Positions 1-7,749 of a stretch of DNA of 28,633 nt are shown in pieces. The stretch is from Thiosocius sp049669185 (GTDB lineage: Bacteria > Pseudomonadota > Gammaproteobacteria > Chromatiales > Chromatiaceae). Position 1 is the stretch's first letter; each line of letters starts with the position of its first letter. Both the position numbers and the translations under genes were made by a program. Below the pieces are notes generated by a model. That model saw only the letters and a list, made by a program, of their open reading frames with translations. It ran no database searches and had not been told where the DNA came from. The stretch spans positions 1-28,633 of the forward strand of contig JBATKF010000195.1 in NCBI GenBank assembly GCA_049669185.1. The letters run 5' to 3'.

Positions 1-1
1 G

Positions 2-676
2 CTTTGGTTCTTCGGCGTGCTGGCGGTGTTTTCGCTGTCGGGCACGAAGCTGCCACACTACCTGTTGTACGGCATGAGTGGTGTGTTTCTGTTGATGGCG
101 CAATACCGCGGAAGGATTCGTAACCCCTGGATTTGCTTTGCACCGGCACTGCTGCCGTTTGCGCTGTTCGCGGCGCTGCCTCAGCTGTTTGGCTATCTGG
201 CGGGGCAGGCCGATCGACTCTATGAACAGACCCTGTTCCAGGCCGGCGCCGAACGTTTCACGGGCTGGCCTCAGGCAGCCTGTGTCGCCGCCTTCATGCT
301 GACGGTCGCCATCGTTTTTCTGAAGGCGGCGCTGTGGCGCAGACTGCTGCTGCTGGGCTTCCTGCAGGCCTTGTTGATTGCGGTGCTTATCCTGCCCGTC
401 GTAATGGAGGTTCTTCAGGGAGGCGTCAAGGCCGCGGCCCTGTTTGCCCGGCAGCACGGCAAGGATCTCGTCTTCTATCGCACCTTTCAGCCGAGTGTGA
501 GTGTCTATCGCGAGCAGATCATCCGGCGTCGGCCGGCGCAACCCGGGCAATGGGTCTACGTGCGGGTGGACCGCGTCGACGAATTTCTGGCTCAGCCATC
601 GCCTTATCGCAAAGAGATCGTATTCAGCCGGCCGCCCGCCACGCTGGTCGCGATCGAGGAAAAGGGCAGCGAATAG
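2..676 (+). CDS. ArnT/PMT-like glycosyltransferase, C-terminal part (5' end outside window)
   Basis: The reading frame is open from base 2, so the start lies outside the window; 224 codons remain. The first visible residues contain SLSGTKLPHYLL, characteristic of ArnT/GT39-type integral-membrane sugar transferases that use undecaprenyl-phosphate-linked sugars. Several hydrophobic segments follow (roughly visible residues 20-40, 47-65, 95-112, 118-140), then a soluble C-terminal tail of about 75 residues, as in the ArnT family. The next gene starts two bases after the stop, so it is the head of a four-gene run (sugar transferase, PAP2 phosphatase, UPF0104 protein, GT2) that fits lipid-carrier-linked glycan modification of the envelope. 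Acceptor and sugar cannot be read from the sequence. Family is fairly sure, exact function is not. Confidence 0.8.
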   Translation, partial: LWFFGVLAVFSLSGTKLPHYLLYGMSGVFLLMAQYRGRIRNPWICFAPALLPFALFAALPQLFGYLAGQADRLYEQTLFQAGAERFTGWPQAACVAAFMLTVAIVFLKAALWRRLLLLGFLQALLIAVLILPVVMEVLQGGVKAAALFARQHGKDLVFYRTFQPSVSVYREQIIRRRPAQPGQWVYVRVDRVDEFLAQPSPYRKEIVFSRPPATLVAIEEKGSE

Positions 677-678
677 GT

Positions 679-1512
679 ATGCGCTTTCCCATCGCCATGC
701 ATGCCGTCCAGCAATCGATGGAACAGGCCAGGCAGCGCGTCGCGGAGCGCGGCACGGCCGGTGTCCGTGAGTTGATGGTGCTCGGCTTTGCCGTGCTCCT
801 ACTGGGTATTGCGGTTGCTCTTTGGACAAAGGATCACCAGGCGGGTTTCCATGGGCTGCAGGGGCTGACCCATGCGTTTTTGCCCGACGTGGCCTGGGCT
901 ATGGTGACCCGTTTCGGCGATGAAAGGGTGCTATTCGTACTAGCTCTGCTGTTTGTGCGGCATCGCCCGGAGATCTTCTGGGCGATGCTGGTCGCAGCCT
1001 TGATCGGGACACTGTATTCACACGGACTGAAGCTGTATCTCGATGTGCTCAGGCCACCTGCGGTACTTTCGTCTGAGGAGTTTCGGCTGATCGGCCCGGC
1101 ACTGAGGCGAAACAGCTTTCCGTCCGGTCACACACTGTCTGCGTTCTTGTTCGCCGGCGTATTGTTCGCATTCAGCACCTCTGTCACGCAGCGCTTGGCG
1201 CTGCTGTTGGCGGCGACGTTTGTTGGCCTCAGTCGGGTCGCAGTCGGTGTGCACTGGCCGCAGGACATTATTGCGGGTGCGTTCAGTGGCCTGCTGCTCT
1301 CGGCAGCCGGGGTCTGGATCACTTGCTATTGGCAGGCGGGGCTTCGGCCGCGCGTGCATCTCTGGCTGCTGTTGCTGCCGTTTGCGGCGATGCTGCTGTT
1401 GCTGGCCGACGATAACGGGAATCCGTCCACGCCGCTGTTCGTCTACCCGGTCGTCGCGCTCGCGCTCGCGAAGGGCATTCACGACTATCGTGATATCTTT
1501 GCAACCCAATAG
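679..1512 (+). CDS. PAP2-family membrane phosphatase
   Basis: 277 residues. It carries the full three-part PAP2 acid phosphatase signature: K118-x6-R125-P126, P148-S-G-H151, and S185-R-x5-H192 (with W-P-x-D after the histidine). H192 is the expected phospho-acceptor nucleophile and H151 the acid/base. About six hydrophobic segments surround the motifs, so it is an inner-membrane lipid phosphatase, either undecaprenyl-pyrophosphate or lipid A/phosphatidylglycerophosphate type; sequence alone does not decide. The ATG at 679, two bases after the upstream stop, was chosen. The frame stays open much further upstream, but that part is a shadow of the preceding gene. ATG 697 is an alternative. Its place beside lipid-linked sugar transferases suggests recycling of the polyprenyl carrier or dephosphorylation of an envelope lipid. 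Confidence 0.88.
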   Translation: MRFPIAMHAVQQSMEQARQRVAERGTAGVRELMVLGFAVLLLGIAVALWTKDHQAGFHGLQGLTHAFLPDVAWAMVTRFGDERVLFVLALLFVRHRPEIFWAMLVAALIGTLYSHGLKLYLDVLRPPAVLSSEEFRLIGPALRRNSFPSGHTLSAFLFAGVLFAFSTSVTQRLALLLAATFVGLSRVAVGVHWPQDIIAGAFSGLLLSAAGVWITCYWQAGLRPRVHLWLLLLPFAAMLLLLADDNGNPSTPLFVYPVVALALAKGIHDYRDIFATQ

Positions 1513-1516
1513 CACT

Positions 1517-2464
1517 ATGCAATTCAACTTCATAGAGACACTGATGAGCCTTAGCCCGGGCCCGGCACTGAAATGGCTGACGATGCTCTTGATGCTGGCG
1601 GGGCTTGTCTGGTGGGTTGAGCGACGGATCGGTTTCGCGGAACTCCTGCGGCCCTGGTCGCGCTTTCCAGTCGCGGAATTGGTGCTGCTGGTCATGTTGA
1701 CCGCGCTCAGCTATCTGACCCGGGCCTTGCGGTTGCGGGACTTCTACCGCACGCGTTTCGACGGCTCTATCGGGCGCTATTTGCGCGTCACCGTATTGCA
1801 CACGGCCATGCTGAACCTCTTGCCTATGCGCTCCGGTGAGGCGGCCTTCCCGCTGCTGATGAAGCGGCAATTCGGTCGGCGCTATCTAGAAAGCACCGCA
1901 GACCTGATCTGGTTGAGGTTTTCCGATCTTTGGATATTGCTGTGGCTCGGGGTGTTGGCGGCCGCCTGGCATCTCGGCAGCTGGCTGTGGTTGCTCGTGA
2001 TGGTACTCCCCGTGCCGCTGTTGATGCTGCAACCGTTCAAGTCGACGGTCCTAGGGAAGGTCCGGGAAAGACATGGCAGAGGCGCGCGTGCGTTGCGTGT
2101 ACTGCTGGGTGGGTTGCCGGATAGCTATGGGCTGTACCTGCGCCTGTTATCCTGGACGTTGCTGACCTGGGCGCTGAAACTCGGCGCCTTCGTCGGTGTC
2201 GCCGGCTTCTTCATCGACGTCCCGGTGGTCAGCCTGATCCCGGGCGTGATCGCCGCCGAGGTAAGCAATGCGCTGCCTGTCCAGGGCCTGGGCGGCTTCG
2301 GCAGCTATGAGTTTGCGATGGTTATCGGCAGCCAATGGGTTCAGGCGCCGCACGATGCCCTGCTCAGTGCAGCGGTCAATCTGCATCTGTTCCTTCTTGC
2401 GTGCACCTTGGCCTTTGCGGCGCTGGTGCTGGTCTTCAGAATCGGTGGCAGGGGATCGCCCTAG
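1517..2464 (+). CDS. UPF0104 / lysylphosphatidylglycerol-synthase-TM-like membrane protein
   Basis: 315 residues, almost wholly hydrophobic, with about seven to eight membrane segments. The conserved features of the LPG_synthase_TM/UPF0104 family are present: an early LTALSYLTRALR-type segment, LNLLPMRSGEAAFPLL near residues 97-112 (the family's P-x-R-x-G-E signature), and a late segment with LPVQGLGGFGSYE near residues 253-265 (family pattern P-x-x-G-G-x-G-x-x-E). Family members act as lipid flippases or as uncharacterised partners of glycosyltransferases. The start at 1517 is four bases after the PAP2 stop. With the GT2 downstream it looks like part of one transcription unit for lipid-linked glycan translocation. 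Specific substrate unknown. Confidence 0.82.
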   Translation: MQFNFIETLMSLSPGPALKWLTMLLMLAGLVWWVERRIGFAELLRPWSRFPVAELVLLVMLTALSYLTRALRLRDFYRTRFDGSIGRYLRVTVLHTAMLNLLPMRSGEAAFPLLMKRQFGRRYLESTADLIWLRFSDLWILLWLGVLAAAWHLGSWLWLLVMVLPVPLLMLQPFKSTVLGKVRERHGRGARALRVLLGGLPDSYGLYLRLLSWTLLTWALKLGAFVGVAGFFIDVPVVSLIPGVIAAEVSNALPVQGLGGFGSYEFAMVIGSQWVQAPHDALLSAAVNLHLFLLACTLAFAALVLVFRIGGRGSP

Positions 2465-2506
2465 GATGTCCCGATTTACGGCAATGGCTCTTTCCCGGGT
2501 GTAATC

Positions 2507-3496
2507 GTGCAGACGGCCGGTACCCTGTCGATCGTGGTCCCGCTCTATGACGAGCAGGAGAATGTGCACACTTTGATGGTCCGGATCCACGCGGGACTGC
2601 ATGACCTTGGGATGCCATGGGAGTTGATCTGTATCGACGATGGCAGCACCGACGCTACCTGGACCCGCCTGCGCGAGGCGGTGCTCGAGCACGGCGAGCA
2701 CGTCAAACCCCTGAGGCTGAGTCGAAACTTCGGTCAGAGTGCTGCTATGCAGGCGGGTATCGATGCGGCCAGGGGTGAATTCATCGTAACCTTGGACGGC
2801 GATCTGCAGAACGATCCGGCAGATATTCCGCGCATCGTGAAAGAACTCCAGGAACGCGGGCTCGACCTCCTGCAGGGCTGGCGCAAGGTCCGCAAGGACG
2901 CCTTTCTGATGCGTAGGTTCCCGTCGAGAATCGCCAATAAACTGATCGCCAAGGTGAGCGGCGTGGCACTCAACGACTATGGCTGCAGTCTCAAGGTCTA
3001 TCGTGCCGAGGTAATAAAAAAGATCCGGTTGTTTGGTGAGATGCACCGCTTCATTCCGGTGTGGGTGGCCACGGTAACCAGTCCGGCGCGCATTGGGGAG
3101 ACCGTGGTAGCGCATCATCCGAGGGCGGCCGGCCTTTCGAAATACGGTATCTCGCGCACATTCCGAGTGACTCTTGATCTCCTCGCGGTATTTTTTTTCT
3201 TGCGTTATCGAGCCCGCCCGGGGCACTTCTTCGGCAGCATCGGGCTGATTCTAGGCGCGATTGGCAGCGTGATCATGGCCTACCTCAGCATAGTAAAATT
3301 CGGCCTTGGTGAATCCATTGGTGATCGGCCTTTGTTTACAGTGGGTGTGTTGTGCCTGATCGCCTCGGCACAGTTCCTGACAACCGGTGTACTGGCGGAG
3401 CTGCTGGCACGCACCTTTTACGAGTCGAGTGGGAGGCCGGCCTATTCGTTGATGGGCGACGAAGCCGTCTCCGAGCACTGGCATGGGAAGCGATAG
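2507..3496 (+). CDS. Polyprenyl-phosphate glycosyltransferase, GT2 (DPM1/ArnC-like)
   Basis: 329 residues with a GTG start at 2507 (no in-frame ATG nearby; the ATGs at 2466 and 2484 are in another frame that ends at once). The N-terminal GT-A domain shows LSIVVPLYDEQENV (residues 7-20), the DDGS motif at 44-47, NFGQSAAMQAG near 74-84 and the metal-binding DGDLQNDP at 97-104. Two membrane segments sit in the last ~100 residues (around FFGSIGLILGAIGSVIMAYL and the following LFTVGVLCLIASAQFL). This is the layout of ArnC/GtrB/DPM1-type enzymes, which transfer a sugar from a nucleotide donor to undecaprenyl phosphate on the cytoplasmic face. The lipid-linked product could feed the ArnT-like transferase at the window start. 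Sugar identity cannot be told. Confidence 0.88.
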   Translation: MQTAGTLSIVVPLYDEQENVHTLMVRIHAGLHDLGMPWELICIDDGSTDATWTRLREAVLEHGEHVKPLRLSRNFGQSAAMQAGIDAARGEFIVTLDGDLQNDPADIPRIVKELQERGLDLLQGWRKVRKDAFLMRRFPSRIANKLIAKVSGVALNDYGCSLKVYRAEVIKKIRLFGEMHRFIPVWVATVTSPARIGETVVAHHPRAAGLSKYGISRTFRVTLDLLAVFFFLRYRARPGHFFGSIGLILGAIGSVIMAYLSIVKFGLGESIGDRPLFTVGVLCLIASAQFLTTGVLAELLARTFYESSGRPAYSLMGDEAVSEHWHGKR

Positions 3497-3552
3497 GGTC
3501 CGACGCGATTGATGGCTCTTCAAGACCACCAGGTACCGAATCAACGGCATCT

Positions 3553-3570
3553 GACCCGAACGGGTCTTTT
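3553..3570 (+). terminator. Small hairpin plus T run after the GT2 gene
   Basis: GACCC-GAAC-GGGTC forms a five-pair stem with a four-base loop, followed directly by TTTT and ATT. It lies 56 bases after the GT2 stop and 20 bases before the next start codon, so it could end the envelope operon. The stem is short, and read-through into the YtkA-like gene is possible. Confidence 0.5.
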
Positions 3571-3589
3571 ATTGGGAGATAATTGAACA

Positions 3590-3994
3590 ATGGTTATGAG
3601 GAATACCGACCCGACAAAACAGAGACTCTTGGGTATTTTTCTGTTGTCGAGTATTTGTCTCGCGACCAGCGCTTATACCGAGGAAGCGCAGCAAAAATTC
3701 AAGGTGTCCTATAAAAGCCAGGTGGAGCCATTGCCGCTGAACCGTATCCACAGCTGGCTACTGCACGTGCAGACCGCTGATGCCAAACCCGTTGAGGAAG
3801 CCGACATCAAGGTCGATGGGGGCATGCCCGCTCACAATCACGGCCTTCCGACTCAGCCTGTCGTCACTGAAATCGGCAATGGGGATTATCTGGTGCAGGG
3901 CCTCAAGTTCAGTATGACCGGCCACTGGGAGATCTGGTTCGAAATTCAGGCGGCTGGGACCATCGAAAAGAAGAAATTCGATGTCGATCTCTAG
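3590..3994 (+). CDS. YtkA-like periplasmic protein, probable metal-binding partner of the dihaem cytochrome
   Basis: 134 residues. The N-terminus (residues 7-29) has positive charges followed by a hydrophobic core and ATSAYTEE, a plausible signal peptide. The remainder resembles the YtkA/FixH-type immunoglobulin-like fold: HSWLLHVQTADAKPV, then M79-P-A-H82-N-H84-G-L-P, then GDYLVQGLKFSMTGHWEIWFEI. The M-P-x-H-x-H-G stretch is the family hallmark and could bind copper. A GGGAG ribosome-binding site at 3574-3578 supports ATG 3590; ATG 3596 is also possible. It is followed 88 bases later by a MauG-family dihaem peroxidase, suggesting the two work together in the periplasm. The function of such YtkA/MauG pairs is not known to me. 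Confidence 0.72.
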   Translation: MVMRNTDPTKQRLLGIFLLSSICLATSAYTEEAQQKFKVSYKSQVEPLPLNRIHSWLLHVQTADAKPVEEADIKVDGGMPAHNHGLPTQPVVTEIGNGDYLVQGLKFSMTGHWEIWFEIQAAGTIEKKKFDVDL

Positions 3995-4082
3995 TTGTCC
4001 TGTCGGCTGAAAGCCCGGTCAGCGGCTGCAGCGGATTGGCGGCCGGGTCGGAGTATAAACATGCACATGAGCAGCACTCAAT

Positions 4083-5393
4083 ATGCCGTCAATTAAAGTC
4101 AACCGATATCAACTGCTGTTTTATTTCTGTGTTTTGGCGTCGTCCGCGGTGGCGGCCGACTGGACAACATCGGAATTGTCACTGCTGCGACAGCAGTGGA
4201 TCGGCAGTTTGCCCGAGTTGCCGCCGGACCCAGGCAATCAAGTGGCGGACGACCCGGGCGCGGCAGAACTGGGTCATAGCCTTTTCTTCGACAAACGCCT
4301 GAGCGCCAACGGCAAGATTTCCTGTGCCAATTGTCATCTTCCAGAGAAGTCTTTCACTGATGGTCTGGCCCGGGCGCGGGGTATCGGTGAGGCTGCGCGC
4401 AGTTCTCCAAGTCTTATCGGTGTCGCATTTGGTCCCTGGTATTTCTGGGACGGACGCAGTGACAGCTTGTGGTCGCAGGCGCTGGGTCCGCTGGAGTCCG
4501 CCGAGGAACATGGCGGCGACAGGCTGAAGTACGCGAGAATCATTGCAGGTGATCCCGTCTATCGGAAACAGTATGAGGAACTGTTTGGTCCGCTGCCGGA
4601 TTTGTTCGATCGGGATCGCTTCCCGCAGGGCGCTTCGCCCGTAGGGAATACGGCCGCCGTAGCGAGATGGAATGACATCGCAGAGGACGACCGCAAGGCG
4701 GCGACCCGCGTGTTCGTCAATATCGGAAAGGCCATCGCCGCGTACGAAAGAACCTTGATACCGGGGCCTTCCCGCTTTGATCAGTATGTCGAACGGCTGC
4801 TTGACGGAGACCCAACAGGGGCGGATCTATTGACCGCGGACGAAATTGCGGGGTTGAGGCTTTTTATAGGAAAAGCCATGTGCGTAACCTGTCACATGGG
4901 ACCCATGTTCACGAACCATGGATTTCATAACGTGGGTGCACCGGATCCGGCCGCGAAAAAACCGAAATACCGACTTCCCATACTCCATTTGTTGGCCGAA
5001 AAACCTCCAGTCGATCCTGGCCGATACCGAGGGGTTCGGCGGGTGATGGAGAGTGAATTCAACTGTCTCGGGGAATACAGCGACGCCGAGGAAAAAGACT
5101 GTTCGGAACTGATTTTTGCCAACGTGAGACACCAGGATACTTTGGGCGCGTTCAAAGTCCCGACATTGCGTAATGTGGCTAAAACAGCGCCATATATGCA
5201 TGCCGGTCAGTTTGAGAATCTTGGTGAAGTGCTACGGCATTACAATAATCCGCCCAGAGCGCCCAGTGGCCGGAGTGAATTAGCGCCGCTCAATCTGACA
5301 GACCGGGAGCGGAAACAGTTAGAGGCCTTCCTCCACAGTTTGAACAGTTCACCAGCCGCGGTGGCCGAACAGCCGCGAATGTCGATCCATTGA
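4083..5393 (+). CDS. Dihaem cytochrome c peroxidase / MauG family protein
   Basis: 436 residues with a clear signal peptide (hydrophobic residues 10-20, ending SSAVAA/D). Two haem c sites are present: C81-A-N-C-H85 and C267-V-T-C-H271. Family landmarks are FSLxFDKRLSANGKISCANCH-like text before and around haem 1, FWDGRSDSLWSQALGPL near residues 121-137, FKVPTLRNVAKTAPYMHAGQF near 357-377, and a final helix ending LHSLNSS. These place it in the CcpA/MauG/MbnH group: periplasmic enzymes that reduce peroxide or use peroxide to oxidise a partner protein. The conserved FKVPTLRN block is complete and no truncation is seen. The ATG at 4083 was picked because it directly precedes the signal peptide; its ribosome-binding site is poor (GAGCAG). 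Its partner is probably the YtkA-like protein upstream; peroxidase versus protein-modifying role is open. Confidence 0.85.
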   Translation: MPSIKVNRYQLLFYFCVLASSAVAADWTTSELSLLRQQWIGSLPELPPDPGNQVADDPGAAELGHSLFFDKRLSANGKISCANCHLPEKSFTDGLARARGIGEAARSSPSLIGVAFGPWYFWDGRSDSLWSQALGPLESAEEHGGDRLKYARIIAGDPVYRKQYEELFGPLPDLFDRDRFPQGASPVGNTAAVARWNDIAEDDRKAATRVFVNIGKAIAAYERTLIPGPSRFDQYVERLLDGDPTGADLLTADEIAGLRLFIGKAMCVTCHMGPMFTNHGFHNVGAPDPAAKKPKYRLPILHLLAEKPPVDPGRYRGVRRVMESEFNCLGEYSDAEEKDCSELIFANVRHQDTLGAFKVPTLRNVAKTAPYMHAGQFENLGEVLRHYNNPPRAPSGRSELAPLNLTDRERKQLEAFLHSLNSSPAAVAEQPRMSIH

Positions 5394-5407
5394 TCCTGCA
5401 CTGTCAG

Positions 5408-5764
5408 TCAGGGTGAAGTGGGAGGTGGGGTAAGGACCGCGTCATCTCCTTTCCACCAGGTCAGGGCGTAGACAGACCTGTCTACCCGTCCGTGATTTTG
5501 ATCGATCACGACCTCCGCACCGGAGTGTTTGATGGTCGAATTGATGGGGGCGGCATAGATTGCGCGCCGGAACTCCTTGTAGCTCACTTCGCTCACCGTT
5601 TCAAAGCGCTGCTGCATAAACGAAAACAAATCCGGCAGGGCAAAGCACCAACGATCTGGCGTGAATGCGAAACATCGCTCCCGTTCGAGTTCGCTAAGCA
5701 GATGTTGATCCCGACTTGCCACCCGCTCGAAAAAAGAGATCAATGCGTGTTCAAGCGCCAGCAT
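5408..5764 (-). CDS. Hypothetical protein (118 aa), unrecognised
   Basis: A 118-residue frame on the minus strand, convergent with the dihaem cytochrome gene (14 bases between the stops). The predicted protein is soluble with no signal peptide. It starts with an amphipathic segment (MLALEHALISFFERVASRDQ), has an aromatic-rich centre (CFAFTPDRWCFALPDLFSFM, residues 31-50) and ends with VDRSVYALTWWKGDDAVL. The composition looks like a genuine protein rather than a shadow, and no gene occupies the other strand. There is no good ribosome-binding site before ATG 5764; GGAG lies about 20 bases upstream. I do not recognise a family and assign no function. Confidence 0.5.
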   Translation of the reverse strand: MLALEHALISFFERVASRDQHLLSELERERCFAFTPDRWCFALPDLFSFMQQRFETVSEVSYKEFRRAIYAAPINSTIKHSGAEVVIDQNHGRVDRSVYALTWWKGDDAVLTPPPTSP

Positions 5765-6371
5765 AGGAAATGAGACCGCTCTATCTCCAGCGAATTTGGT
5801 TCACGCTCGTTTTACGTCCGGCTTCAGGGGCACCACACCGCGCTGGTTAAATCAGGCGTCATGGCCGCATCCGACGATATCTTCTTACCCGTTACTGTAG
5901 CGCAGAAATCACTCTCTCAGCGAGATATGACACGACCGCTCTCGGATCTTCTCTATATCTTGATGTTCATTCAAATATTGACGGCACTCATTTCGCTTGG
6001 CAATCGGTCGGGAAATTGAGAGTCGTTAACCAAAGAGTTTTTTCTGATCGGAGGTATAGGTTTTCGCTATATATTCAAGAACGAAACCCTAGTGCGGATC
6101 TCGCGCAGTGCAGGGGAAGTGGGTACGTTCGTAATGCACGCCCGGTGCGTGTTCGATTACAACGCAGACCGGCTTGTGCTAAGTTTTGCATTGTGCAGAA
6201 TGTCGTGAAAACTATTCGCAATAGAGCAGTGCCGCCTCAAGGAGCCGAATCAGTCTGTTTGGCTTTTTTGCCAGCGATTGATCTTGATGGTGACAGGCGA
6301 TAGCGTTGCACGCTATGGCCGAATCCTGTCTTTGACCAGGTCGGTATCGAGTCATAATTTAATAGACGCCC
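5765..6371. other. 600-base gap without a recognisable gene
   Basis: No convincing coding region, RNA gene or repeat is seen here. The stretch is less GC-rich than its surroundings in the middle (about 5880-6080). It must contain the promoter(s) of the GlcF-like gene at 6372 and possibly of the minus-strand ORF ending at 5408. A possible -35-like TTGACG occurs near 5978, but no good -10 partner follows at the right distance. A 95-codon frame at 6016-6303 is rejected as random. Confidence 0.4.
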
Positions 6372-7679
6372 ATGTTGACGAAATTCACCCCAGAGCAACT
6401 GGCTGACCCGACCATAAGCAACTCCAATGTTGAGCTGCGGGCCTGCCTGCAGTGCGATTACTGCATCTCCAACTGTCCGACTTATCAACTGCTCGGTGAC
6501 GAATTCGACAGCTCGCGGGGGCGGATATTCTTAATCAAGGAGATGCTGGAAAACGCTCGCAAGCCGGAGGCGAAGACAGTCCAATACATCGACCGATGCC
6601 TGTCCTGTCTGGCGTGCATGTCCACTTGCCCCTCAAGTGTGCACTATATGCATTTGGTGGATCATGCCCGGGCGTTCATAGAAGAACGCTACCGGCGCCC
6701 CTTGACTGACCGGCTGCTGCGCTGGATGGTGGCGCAGACTCTGACCCATCCGCAGCGCCTACGCCAGGCCGTCCGGGCGGCGCGGTGGGTCAAGCCGCTT
6801 GCTTCTCTGCTGCCCCGGAGCGTGCGGGGCATGGTGGAATTTGCACCCGATCATCTGCCGAACCCTAGCCTCGATGACCGGCCGCAGGTTTTTCCGGCGA
6901 TGGGAGAACGCAAACGCCGGGTTGCCCTTCTGACTGGCTGCGCACAGCGTGCGCTGAGCCCCAGCATAAATGACGCCACCATCCGCATTCTGCGAAGACA
7001 CGGTTGCGAGGTCGTCGTTGCCCAAGGTGTACGTTGCTGCGGGGCTTTACCCCATCATATGGGAAAAACGCGAGACAGCTTCGGCTTCGCTGCGGCCACC
7101 ATTCGTGCCTGGATGAGGGAAGTCAAAGGCGCCGGCCTGGATGCAATCGTTATCAATACAAGCGGCTGCGGCACAGTCATCAAGGATTACGTTCATATGT
7201 TCCGAATCGATGAAATGGCCGAGGACGCCGCGACCATCTCTAGTCTGGCGAAAGACATATCCGAGTTGCTATCGGACATGGAACTTGAGCAGAAAATCAA
7301 GCCGGATCTGCGCGTGGCCTACCATGCCACCTGTTCCCTGCAGTTCGGTCAACGAATTCGATATACGCCAAAGAAGCTGCTGAAAAAAGCCGGTTTTACC
7401 GTTCTGGAGCCGCGAGATTCGCATTGGTGCTGCGGTTCGGCGGGGACCTACAAGCTGCTACAGCCGCAACTTTCCGATCGATTAAGGGAGCGTAAAATCA
7501 AGGCGTTGGAGGCAACTGCGCCGGATGCAATCGTTGCGGGAAATATCGGTTGCATGATGCAGATCGGATCCGGAACCGAAGTGCCGGTGCTCCACACGGT
7601 CGAACTGTTGGATTGGGTCACGGGTGGCCCCTTACCGCCTGCGTTAGCCGGGGTGAAACAGGCGGCAGCGGCGGACTGA
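6372..7679 (+). CDS. GlcF-like (Fe-S)-binding oxidoreductase subunit with two CCG domains
   Basis: 435 residues. Two 4Fe-4S motifs are visible near the N-terminus: C25-x2-C28-x2-C31-x3-C35-P and C76-x2-C79-x2-C82-x3-C86-P. Two cysteine-rich CCG domains follow, with C222-C223-G in GVRCCGALPHHMG and C353-C354-G in HWCCGSAG. This is the GlcF layout (iron-sulfur subunit of glycolate oxidase) and also resembles a fusion of HdrC- and HdrB-type modules. In glycolate oxidase GlcF passes electrons from the flavin subunits GlcD/GlcE to quinone, but no glcD or glcE is in the window. It stands alone between an empty gap and a convergent LysR gene. The ribosome-binding site before ATG 6372 is weak. Assignment to the family is sure; its actual partner and substrate are not. 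Confidence 0.82.
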   Translation: MLTKFTPEQLADPTISNSNVELRACLQCDYCISNCPTYQLLGDEFDSSRGRIFLIKEMLENARKPEAKTVQYIDRCLSCLACMSTCPSSVHYMHLVDHARAFIEERYRRPLTDRLLRWMVAQTLTHPQRLRQAVRAARWVKPLASLLPRSVRGMVEFAPDHLPNPSLDDRPQVFPAMGERKRRVALLTGCAQRALSPSINDATIRILRRHGCEVVVAQGVRCCGALPHHMGKTRDSFGFAAATIRAWMREVKGAGLDAIVINTSGCGTVIKDYVHMFRIDEMAEDAATISSLAKDISELLSDMELEQKIKPDLRVAYHATCSLQFGQRIRYTPKKLLKKAGFTVLEPRDSHWCCGSAGTYKLLQPQLSDRLRERKIKALEATAPDAIVAGNIGCMMQIGSGTEVPVLHTVELLDWVTGGPLPPALAGVKQAAAAD

Positions 7680-7701
7680 GTGGCTGAAATCTGCCCGCGT
7701 G

Positions 7702-7739
7702 ACCGGCGCAACGGTCTGTTTCCCGCCTGTTGCGCTGGT
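7702..7739. terminator. Stem-loop between convergent genes
   Basis: Bases 7702-7712 pair with 7729-7739 over 11 positions (ten Watson-Crick pairs and one G-T), with a 16-base loop. It sits in the 70-base space between the convergent GlcF-like and LysR genes, where a bidirectional terminator is expected. There is no T run on either side, so it is not a textbook intrinsic terminator. Confidence 0.45.
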
Positions 7740-7749
7740 TAACGCCGTG

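Noticed and set aside
334..678. N-terminal extension of the PAP2 protein (frame open from 334)
   Set aside because: The extension overlaps the sugar-transferase gene in another frame and has arginine/alanine-rich shadow composition; ATG 679 gives a normal PAP2 length.
2147..3226. 359-codon minus-strand frame opposite the GT2 gene
   Set aside because: It lies antisense to a gene with complete GT2 motifs, has no recognisable family features and is a codon-bias shadow.
6016..6303. 95-codon frame in the gap before the GlcF-like gene
   Set aside because: Arginine-rich random-looking sequence with no good start and no homology that I can recognise.
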